Positions 28,901 through 40,900 of a stretch of DNA of 64,000 bases are shown here, piece after piece. Every line of letters begins with the position of its first letter. Position 1 is the stretch's first letter. This stretch comes from Actinernus sp. WN-2022 (lineage: Eukaryota > Cnidaria > Anthozoa > Actiniaria > Actinernidae). Where the stretch lies: the NCBI GenBank assembly GCA_030867875.1, contig JAOWCC010001634.1, positions 37,157,867-37,221,866 on the forward strand. Reading direction: 5' to 3'. Made by a program: the position numbers and the translations under genes. A model generated the notes under the pieces. That model did not search any database. It saw only the letters and a program-made list of their open reading frames with translations, and was not told the DNA's origin.

Positions 28901-31900
28901 TATTGCAGGGTAACGGTTCTCCTGGAAACCAACTACAATTCCGTGTTTAAATAAAGATAGATTCATTCATTCGTTTGGGATGTTGGAAGAGGAAAAACTA
29001 AAGATTTCCAGTTCAAGAAAAGAACATGAACTCTCAAATTATTAGTGTACATCTAAATTATTGGTGAAACCTATCTTTCTCTCTTCTGCCATTACGGTGA
29101 AACATACTAGTCAGACAGAGATATTCTAGTTTGAATAAGATTAAAACTCTTCACATACAAGGACTAAATTTCATCATTATTATATTGTTACGATATATAG
29201 CGTTTTACTTATATAGAAATAAACGCATCGGAGCAAGTTGACCTTAAACCTGCTATAGCAGACGTATTATTTCACTACGTCTGCAAAAAGCAGGCAGAAG
29301 TTGACCTCATGTACCACATAAACCCTGCACCAACATGTCGACTTGTCGCTGAATACAAACAAAACAAAACAACTCAACACTGAACGAACTGCTGGTAATA
29401 TTACAAAAGGCGGACGTAGGATAAGAGTCATTTTAGTCAAATAAACGCACTGCAAGGGCAGATAAAATACAGATCGTCTCATGGAATGCATGAGATATCA
29501 CCACGAGTCCGCTTGATTAGGGCTTAGATTGGGTTTGGGAATGATTATATTAGACCAATGTTTCGGCTGGCACGGCCAACCTTCACCAGGGTTTAAAGGC
29601 TTACATTGTTAGCCTGAAGACACAGAGTGTGCCGTAGTTTGGGTCTTCCGTCGTCGTTTTAGCATAAATTATTTCTGTCTTGATACGCGAAAAAAATGGG
29701 GCCAAACTCTTTCAGTTCGGCTTAGGAGTTTGGCGTTGGTTTTTTTTTTCTACAAAATTGTCAAGCATACTTGACCAAAACTGGTGTTAGGGATTTATTT
29801 ATTTGACTGCTTCAGTCGATCTTGGATTCTTAAAGACACCTTTGCCCCGTTCCATACGGCGAACTGGACTGAAGATCTCATTAACATGGGACCTCAATCA
29901 ATCAGACACGACCGGGTGATTATCACAAGTCAACCGAGCACGTCACCAGTGTTGACTATGGCTTAAATAAATCGCACTGTAATCTACTGAAACAACGAAT
30001 CTAATCTCCCACTGGGGCAGGGGAAGCTGTGCTATCAAGGGCTTTATATGGAGATGTGGTTAATATTCTGGCGAGAATTCAAGTACACCGAATGCGCTCG
30101 TCTTTTCACGGGTCCTTTTCTTTTTCCATCTTACAAGTACGAGGAAAACAATGGTTCACATATGCATACGTCTGAGCTCTGTTTATGTATCACAAAGATA
30201 GAAAAAAAAATCAATTTGGGCTATCAACTATTACACAGGTGCATTATACTTTCGATGAGATTGCAATGAATAACCTCTTAGTGCGAAAACGAGGATCCGT
30301 AACTCACGGTAAGGACCGAGGAAACGAGTTCAATAAAACATTTAGTTTATATATGGCTCGTTCAATGAAGCTTTGCTTCAATTTTGCGGTCTATATATGG
30401 GAAGCTATGGCCCGCAAACGGCCTCAAACTGACCAACCATTGCCTTAGAAAATAACTAGCTACATGAACCAACTGTTGTTGTATTGCGCTTTAGTAAGGG
30501 GTGAAGTGAAACGGAAGCGCTCCAGAAAGGTTACTACAGAAGGCTAGTAGTTTTGTCGACGCGATTAGTTCTCTTGTACGTTGTATGTAATCTCGAGTTC
30601 TTCTCATTCTATTCAGCCTAAACAACCCCAAGTGTCGCGGCTCCTTCCGGCTGTCACCTGTTGGGACAGTACACGGAAATTACATGTGAATTCACAGCCG
30701 AAAAAACTTCATTCATGTATATGTAGGAAGAGTTTTATTTTACCACGCTGAACTTGTGAGAAAAACGGGCAACTGCATTTAGCTGTTAGGTCCTGGTCGT
30801 CACTAAAAGTAGTCAGAGAGAAGAGACAAAAAGAAATGAGTAACTTATTTGTCCTTTGGAGGGCAAGCAGAATGTTTTGAGCAAATAATTGCGAACTTCT
30901 GACACATGTTGAGCGTACAACAATGGGCCGACACAAGATCGAGCTATGACGTCACGTTAAAGAGCAGGCGGTGATCGTGAAGAGAGAAGGATTAATGAAC
31001 CGGGCATCAAGTTCAGGAATGTGAGACTGGAGAGAAACAGCTATAAGCAACACGGCTCAATACCAAGACACTCGGAGCGTTCTTCTCTAGATTTTCGCGC
31101 AGAACTCGCCTAAGATGCCTCGATCTTTCCTGGTGAAAAATAACAACGAGAAGAAGGGACTATGTGGTAGAAATGTACCCGTGCTAGCGCTGGGCAAAGG
31201 TAAGCTGCCAAGTAATCAATTTTCGGCGCTGTGCACTTGTTGTTCGATCATTCACGGCAGGTAACAAGTGTAATTGAGCCCCAAGACAGCTCTCACTTCT
31301 TCCTCACTTTCTGCTCCAAATTCGCCCCCTCTTCGCTCACAACTGCTAAAATTTGCCTAAGTTTAGTTGGTAGTTAAGTTTTGAGTTGTAATCGGGTTAT
31401 TTTAGCCTTGATTTTGTGGTTTAAATTTTACTGCGTATTTAAGCGTGCCGTGTGGCTCATGTTAGGTATTTTTAATGACTTCGCAGGCAAGGCAGACGAA
31501 GTCCCGAACGGGCCCTCGAAATCTTCTCTTCCGAAATATGATTTGGACCTACAACCAGGCTCAAGGCTTGAATACTGGAATGGTTTAGGAACCAATTTTA
31601 TTTACCCGGCCGAAGTGACCAGCGTTCCTGGATCTGTAAGCAATCAACCTCCTGTCACAGAGACTCGCATGAAATTTGAGTGCTCGGATGAAGATGTTGA
31701 CATGGGCCTCAACAATGAAATGGATTTCGACACAAAAAACTCCTCAATCGCCGACGATCGACAAAAGCACCAATGCCATCAGTGCAACAAGTGCTATTCG
31801 ACTGCACTGGGCCTCGCTAAACACCAGCAATTCCACTGCAGCTCGCATCATAAGAAATCGTTCACCTGTAAGCACTGTAATAAGATATACGTGTCACTTG

Positions 31901-34900
31901 GGGCCTTGAAAATGCACATTCGCACCCATACGCTTCCATGCAAGTGTAAAATCTGCGGAAAGGCGTTCAGCCGGCCTTGGCTTCTTCAGGGGCATGTCAG
32001 AACACACACGGGAGAGAAACCGTACCAGTGTACGAACTGCCAGCGAGCATTCGCAGATCGGTCTAATCTGCGTGCTCATATGCAGACCCACGCTGAGGTG
32101 AAGAAATACTCGTGCTTACGATGCGCCAGGTCGTTCTCTAGAATGTCCTTACTTGTGAAACACGAGGATTCTGGATGCCCGACACTTGCGCACACCTAGT
32201 AATAAGGGACTTCCATTGTGCTTTGGAGCAGACTCCTCAACTCGTCCTTTGACGCATCCAGTACACCGAGAACAAGGAAAAAGACGAGTTAAAATTTAAA
32301 CAATGCAATGGGGGATATGTTTTCGACAAGGCTGGGACATAATCCCGAAGCTAAGATTTGTATTCGGCTCATAAATCGAAAGCCAAGAAATGATCGCCAG
32401 GCTTTTTAAGAGAACCCCAAAACTGTATTGACTGAGGGTTTATAGTGAGTGGTATTTTCCATACAACGAAACTATTTGATTTTTTTAGTTTCTGGGAAAG
32501 TAAACTTCTTTACCACTGAATAGATCTCTGTTTAAGTTCTGGCACAGAGAGAACATTCGATGCAACAGGTTGTAAAAAATGTAGAAGTTACAATATGAAA
32601 ATGGGGTTATGATATCGCATGAATTCCAAAAGGCGAACGTGTCAGAGTTACTTAATTTTATTAATATGGTTGGATGGCTTCCAAAACTATATCCCGTAAG
32701 GCGTAAATGAAAAAAATACGAAGAAATTAAACGAATTAACCAGATAAGCTTTTGCGTACTCAATATGTCAATTGTGTCGGTGTCTTTGTGGGAGGAACTG
32801 CAACTGCAGTCTGTTTTATATATTGCCAGCGCGCAGTCCAGTGCAGTTCTCACGATTACAATCGACTTAGAAAACGCCTCGATCTCTGCGGTGCAAACTG
32901 ATAAATGACACTACCTGATGAACATCGCGATTCCGGGAGCAGATTATCGAATTGCTTAGCAATCTCTGGGGTGCTGAAAAATCAGACGTTGGTCGCAGAT
33001 AATTTGATCCTTGTGTTCGAGATCGGAGGACTAATTAATCTGAGTGTATAAACAGGGCATCGAATTTCGATAATTAATAATATTAGAACTGAGACTCGAC
33101 ATCGGTACAACTTATGACGGCTAATTCAAGCAATATGTTTGACAATGAAGTACTTGACAATTACAATGAGTGCAATGTCTTGGCTATGTTTGGGCACTGT
33201 AAATCGAATTGAACCTTCCGGCAAGTTCTCTAAAACAAAACTACGAGAATAACACCGAGGTAGAAGAGAAATACAATGTGAATATCCTGATATGCTTTTC
33301 AAACATTTTCGATAGAGGTGGCAAAAATTAAAGTGGATTACGGAAACTTGTTTTCGGTTTAATTGAACCGATTTAAAGTTGCTCTAAATCTCTCTTAAAA
33401 GCAGTATTTTTCATCCACTCGAATCTTTGCCATCCGTCATCACAATTGCCTCAAATTTTCTCCAGCATCCCCATAAAGTATACCTTGCTCATTTGCGCAG
33501 TTATTTTTGAATTTCATCTTCAGAAAGTTATTATTTGGGAGTTGCCACTGCCCCTTTACTTGTGCGTTTTGTTGGAATGACCTCTCTCACCACACCTGGA
33601 GTTTAGTTTTCGGAAAAATGTATTTAACACTACAAACACCTGCAGTTTAAATCACAGCACACTCGCATTCTAGAGAGCATCAGGATATTTGATACCACAG
33701 CCACATTTGGTATTTTGTGGAAAAATATCAATCAAAGCTGCCTAAATCTAAAAACGCCTCTATAATCCCTGCGGAATACGAGTTCAATGCGTTAGTCACA
33801 GGATAGAGTAGTTCTCGCGGGCGTCAGACTCGGTTTGGGTTACAAATCCGTGCTTTTAGCCTCCGCAAATGCTCTCCATAAATACTTCAAACTTGACTAC
33901 GAGTTCCAGAAAGTTCGGTTCCTCGTTAGCGCACTTAGTAGGATCCAAATCAGTATCCACAACCTCAAGCTGGGCGATGGCGCGAAAACATCGAAGGTCA
34001 GAGCGGATCACTTTCTATTTTCTATTTTTGTGAATGCCGAGTTTCAATTCACTTCAGCTACTGTCCAGACGAGCTTGTTTGCCAGGAGTATGTTATCACT
34101 AATTCCAATGTTCAAGTTTAAGGAACCAAAACCTGCACATCCCGTTAAAATATCAACAAGTTTACCGTGAATTAATGTCATCCCATACAATGAACTTTTC
34201 TGCAATGGTCTACAGTCACGTAGATCGAAATAGTTGGGTTTTATTTATAGATTGCTGCGACTCGGTTGACAGTCAAAACGCTTATCGAGGTTCATATAGT
34301 TCAGTGATTCTGAGGATACCTTCAAAGTAAGTAAATATATACCTTTCATGCATATTTTGCTACTAAGATAGTTAAAGAAGATTGCCTTTATGTTACACCA
34401 GAGAGGGAAGATACGCAGTTTTTTTTATCAGCTACAAGTTGATAAAGATCTATGATACGATAAAGGAGATACATCTAGCCCACATAACTTCGCGCTACAT
34501 TATTTTAGGGGAGGGGTAGGTGAGGAGAGGACGCGATTGTTTGTGTTTTAAGAAAAGTGACAACCTTCACAATTTCTTTGTTCAATTCACAAACTTTAAT
34601 TTCTTCTCCATTTTTAGGGGGGTGGGGTCCTTTTTTGGGGGGAGTGCTGTGGTGAGATCTCTCTTCTTTCATCATGTCACAAGCCAGAATTACATTTACA
34701 TACGCACGTAGAAAAACAAACGCAACAGGAACACAGTGGAGGTCCTTTACTAAAATGGAGCTGAGCCGATATCCGGGTTCCGCAGATGACTCAGCCACCA
34801 AGTGTCAATTGACTACGAGTCAATTAGCTCTTTCGCTCTGGCGAAGGACTAATTGACCGATTTAGCTTGTACATTTGTTAGCTTTTTTGTCCCATTTCAG

Positions 34901-37900
34901 ATCATGTGCCAGCTCTCCAGAGGATTCAGTGCTTTGTTTTCCAATTAGAGAAATTCATACATTTCCTCTTGGAATACAGAAAAACAAGAAAACAGCTCTC
35001 AAGGGAAAAGTCAGGTGACCTGAATTGGGGCAACAAATGTACAAGCTAAATCGGTCAATTAAGACGGTGGCTTTGAATGGACGATATTTCGGCTAGCCGG
35101 TCTGTCTCATATAATCAAGACATCACTCTCAAAATGCTAGGAACAACACGCTAGCTAAAATGTCTAACGCAAAACCGCAAAGTAATAGAGCTCAATTACT
35201 CACTCTTATCATGTGGCGGCCATATTCGCTAGGAACAATAGGTTTCCCACGTGTAGCCTCGCATTGAACAGTTTCAGAACGAGGTTAGATGGGGGTAAAC
35301 AAAGGTTTTTATTCTCCTGGGACTCAACATGGCCGCCGTCTGAATAAGGTCTATTCATGTCACGGTTCATGCGCAGTTGTTCCCAGTGGCGGGCCATCTG
35401 CCCAGCGCCTTTCCGGTCGAGCATGCGCAGTAAGAAACAAATGGGGTCTGGGTACGAGATTGGGCGATCCCAGGAGGATAAAAAGTTTTGTTTTTGCTAG
35501 TCTAAGTGCTCAGTTTCTAATCTATATAAATGACTTAAACGATACGACAAGGTACTCAAAGGGTAAAGTGTATGTCGATGACACTAGCTTATGTGTACCC
35601 GTGAGAGACGCTGCTGAAATTGAATCTAAAATTAATCAGGACCTCCAAAAGGTGATTGACTGGTATACTGCCAAAAAGCTATGAAAAGCGAATTCATGGT
35701 TATTACTAATGCTCAACGTCATAGGGATCCAAACTTAATGCCAGTCATTACAACTGGACTGGTTCCCAACTGAAAAGGAGTCGAAATCGACGACTCTCCT
35801 GGTCTAATCACATTGACAAAATATGCATAATATGCAAGAAAGTGTCATCAGGTATAGGTATGATTAAGAGAGCGAGACCCTATGTCAATGTCGAAACTCT
35901 ACATACAGTTTATAAATCCCTGGTGTAGTGTCATTTCGACTACTGTAGTCCTGTGTGGATAACGTCAGAACAACTTTATCGAACAAGTTACAGAAAGGGT
36001 TATAACAAAGTCCTCATATGATGTACGGTCTCACTCCCGGCATCAAGAGCTCAATTGAGACGACCTGCAGACTAGACGGACAATGCATATGGCCACTATG
36101 ATGTATAAGCTTCATCTGTGTCCTGATTATATTACTGACATGTTGCCTAAGCGTTCTGACACTACAAGTTATGGTCTAAGGAGTGTAAGCCAAAGCAATT
36201 ATTTCATGCCACGCCCTAACCGCGAATATCTAAAAAAGACTTTCAGCTACAGTGGAGCGCGATTGTGGAACTAATTACTTAGAGATGTTAAGGAGTCCGC
36301 TTCCTTACACTCCTTTAAAGCTGCCTTAAACAACTGCTCTTAGCATATCTTTTTAATATGATTATTGATCATTTCGATTTCTTGAAGTAGTTTACCTTAT
36401 TGTAGCTTGTGCTCTCTACGTTATTTATCAATTAATAATATAATTAGTATATATAAACTTAGATTTTAGCTCAGGTTATCATAGTTTTTAGTATTTAAAT
36501 TATCTCACGGCTACTTAAAAAGTAGCCCAGCTGAATTTGTACCACCGTGAAAAAATAAAGGTTTGTTGTTGTTGTTGTTGTTCGAGGCTGACCTTGCAAA
36601 ATCTATTGTTTCTAGCCAACATGACGGCCACACGAGAAGGGTCAATAAACATTTAGCAATCACTAGCTGAGGTAGTGACTGACACTTTCTGGAATCGAGA
36701 AAGAGCTCTGACAACACTCGCAATGTCTCTCAGCCTACTGTTTAAAAAACAATAATAAAAATAACAACTTTATTTACGTGTCTAGTCTACAAATCGGGGA
36801 CACGAATTCCTCGGCGGTCGAATTGGAATTCGGGTTAGTTTTTGAGGAGGGAGGAATACCGGAGAAAAACCCTCGGAGCAAGAGCGAGATACCAACAAAC
36901 TCAGCTCACATATGGCGCCGCGATCGGGAATTGAACCCAGGCCACAGAGGTGAGAGGTAAGGTTGATAATCCAGTGTCTATTTCTCCGTCGCTGCACACC
37001 GTTTCGCTATTTCTTACAGAAACTATTAGTTCGCCGTTGAACTTTCTTGGATAAACTCTCAATCACTAACGGTTCAAACGTACCCCCAAGTTAGTGGTAG
37101 TTAAACACACGTTTTGAGAGCCAAATTATAGTGTTCGAAGCTGGATTTCTAGACGAAAACAAAGAAAGTAAATTCACGCAAGTTTAGCCTTTTGTTTGTT
37201 GTTTTCAAAACTCTATGTCAAATGTATTTCTAGACCACACGATCTTTTCCTTTCCCGGGTTTACCAACAGTGAAAACATTGCGCCGAAATTAGAGCTCGA
37301 ACACAAAATAACTCAAATCGGCAGGAGCGCAAAACCAGCGAAACACTTGTTCAGAAACTGCGGTGAAATGCGTCGCCTTGCGAGTTCGTTCGGCTAGGTT
37401 TCAGTATTCTTTCAAGTGTCTTTAGAGGCGCACTATTTTCACAGACGAAGTTTTAAGTATCAGATTGTTTTCGCGGCTCAATGGCGTATTCCCGTGAGGA
37501 GTTAAGATTCTAGAGAGTCTTGGGTGAGCGGAGATTATACTTACACTTCACTCAGCTAGCATAGTGGTTAAGCTCCGGTCTGTCGTGCGGGAGGCCGTGG
37601 ATTCAAACCCCGGCCGAACCAACACTCGCAGGGTCTTAAAATAACTGAGTAAAAGTTGCTGCCTTTGTAAAACACTTTCGTTCTCCAACTGCAAATGGTC
37701 ATACCTTCGCGTCTTCTCGGATGTAAGGACCCACGTCGGCCTCAAGTTTATTTGTCTCACCAGACAGTCATGAGTTACCGACGTTAAATAAGGTTGCTTT
37801 ACCTTTACGTACGGAGTTCTTCCTGTGGTATCGAAACGATAATGGCCAATCTCATTCTCATTTCACAGCTTGAAAGGCATATTCCAGCACTAAATCCATA

Positions 37901-40900
37901 CCCCATCAGTGAACTCAGTTGCGTACGTACTACAAGCCTTGCATTCTAATTCTGAACAGCATTTACCAACAAGCGCAGGAAGGAATGCCGGCCTAGTACG
38001 CGAACGGGAGGTTCAAAACCCTGGCCGCGAGTTAGGTCAAGGAGCTCCAAATGACTCTGCTTGACCTAAGACAGTCCGCGAACAGGTTCATGGGAGGAGA
38101 GAAGTAGCCTGCTTACAGGCTCTCAGGTTTTTCCGGAAATATTAGTTTTCGGGTTGGGTGGAAATGTTGGGTTACCTGTGGGCCGAGCGAGGTCCGGACC
38201 CGAGCGAGGCGGAGGCGAGTGCGTCAGAACAAAGGGCATGGCGGCCATGTCGGTGTACAGAACAAAAGAAGCTAACGAAGAATCTATTGTTAACTGTACA
38301 CCAACATGGCGGCTATGACGTCATATGCAAAAGGCTATTGGTCCATTCTACGATTAAATCTTTCCACGTGTTAATTAGGCCCGTTTCAGATGCCGCTGCA
38401 CTCATGTGCCAAACCTAATGAGATACACAAAGCCGCCCAATTATTAACCTTTGTCTCGAAAAACTTGGAAATTGGAAAAGCTATATAATCTATTGGAGCG
38501 CAAACCGATGCAACACCTCGCCACAAGGTTTTCCAATAGAAATGGTATTGTCTTGTCTTATCTTATCTTGCCAAAAGTACCACCCACCCCCACCCCCCCC
38601 CCCCAAAAAAAACGTTTTTGCTATTTGTGGTGTGGTGAATATTTTGCATTTCAACATACAATGTAACTGTGTTAACCCTTCATTATTGCTTCCCAAAATG
38701 CATGAGATTGTATCTCAGAGCATCAAACTTTAAAAAAAATTCAACCCAACAAATCTCGCGACCTTTGCTGACACGAAACTCCACAACTAAAAATCCTATT
38801 GACTTACCTTCGTAGTTGGAATCCGACAAATTTCGCGCGAGTATTGTCCAAGAAATTATCTACATCTCTCAACCTGTAGGGGTTAAAGGAAAAACAAATA
38901 ATGAATAAAAATCACTCTTTTGCGTTTTTGATCTTACATTCCAGAACTCTTTTAGTCTCAGAATACTTAAAGTGCCTATAAGGTCAAATTTGATATCGTT
39001 AATATCGATTTTACATAAAGTTAATACGTGAATACTGAAATATTTCTTGATTTGTGTTGCTTCTATGAGTTATACAGGTTTGTGTGTCGAACATGGTAAT
39101 TATGTGACGTCTTTTCCTTCTCCTTGTGAATGACGGTTATTTTTGATTTAGTCAAAATATTTGGTAAAATCGCTGATAAAAGCCCTACATATCACATGGA
39201 TGTTTATCAAACTTCGTAGTTTACTCTACAGAAAAGCTTCTGTGTTGTTATATAACGCTTAATTGCCCTATGGTATATAATTTGCCCCCCGCCTAGCTCA
39301 TTTAGCTAGCCTGCGGGAGACACAAATTGTAATGTCTTATTTTTTTTCCCAAATACAGTTGTTGTTGTAAAAGGTCATTTATCTCTACCAGCATGTTTTC
39401 GTATAAGAAATGTTGCCTTCCTCAACGTCATATTACCATATTCGAAAAATAAACCTCTATAACTCATAGATGCAACACTCAAATCAACAAATATTTTACT
39501 ATTCGACTATATCGATATTCATAGGCACTTTACCTGTAAAACCCTGGTCAAACAGATGCAACATTTCATGCAGCATCGTGCAACACTGCATCCGTTTGGC
39601 CACCCTGTTGCATGGTGTTGGAAAAGTTTGATTTCGTCAAACTTCCGTGCAACATCCATGCAGCATTTCTGATCTTCTTGTCATGTTGCAATCGTTAAAC
39701 CAGGCCTCCTTGTTGAAACGGAGCATGCGCATCAGTTCAAGTTGCAGTGCGACTAGTATAACCAGGGCCACTTAGACAATGAGAACTAAACACATTACAA
39801 AACGGTAATAAAGCATTCCAATATACAAACCCTAGCAGATCCACGCGATTATCTTCATTCAAAAGACTTCAGAATTAGTCCATGAAATTTGCATTTTACA
39901 GGATGGAGGTTCAAGCAAGTTGAAATGCTATTGTCTCATATTCGATCTGTACAGCACCCGAAATGATCCTGTGCCCCAAATTGATCCCGAACCCGAAATG
40001 ATCCCCAAATCGTACCCGAAATGATCTCCAACCCGAATGACTCCCATCAAGTACCTGAGATGATCCCGACATAATTTTGGGAACGAACTTGGATTGGAGG
40101 GTAGAATTCCGAAATAGGTAAAACAATGTTATACTTTCTTGAAAAGAAGACAAACAGCACAAAAAACACACAACAATATGACGTCATCGGTCACGTGATT
40201 CTGATGAAATTCGCTGATATCTTGTTCCAAATAAGCTATCTTGTTCCAGTACAGCACCAACAAAAACAACAATATGACGTCATCGGTCACGTGATTCTGA
40301 TGAAATTCGCTAATATCTCGTTCCAAATAAGCAATGTTTGTGTGAAACCAACAAATGAATGACCACCGGTACACAACAAACAACACCTGTCTGTCACAGG
40401 ACGTGCCATCATAGGTCACGTGATTCTGATGAAAATCGTTAATATCTCGCTTAGAAAAAGACCTGGATTTCGAATAAACACTGATGACCAGTGCCTTGTT
40501 CCTGTCTTAGAACTCTGTTTCCGTAATATGTATATTTAATCATTGGTGCATATTAGAATCATCTATAAGTTGATCACAATATTCCCTGTTTTCTTATGTA
40601 CAATGCGGCTAGTAGTGCGTCCATTCAAAGGATCATGAATTTCACGCACTTCATATTTCTCACTATTCCATTTTTCGTATACCCGCTGCCGAAGTGCAGT
40701 GTTCTCTTTCTTTGACCAATCTTGAAAGCACCTTTTTCCGGTCAGTATACAAAAATAGAGCGTCTTGTTCGGCATCATCAAGAGGTAAATTTCTTCGCTG
40801 AGCTGGAGGCTGAAATTGAAATAGAGATTACATAAAGAAATTATAATAATAAATAAAAGAGAAAACAAGCCAAGACAGTTTTCCTGAAATGTTGCATAGT

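Noticed and set aside
31381..31486. Snail start at the first codon of the long open frame
   Set aside because: It begins with TTG, and these codons are intronic; the SNAG-encoding exon at 31115 with matching splice phase gives the real start.
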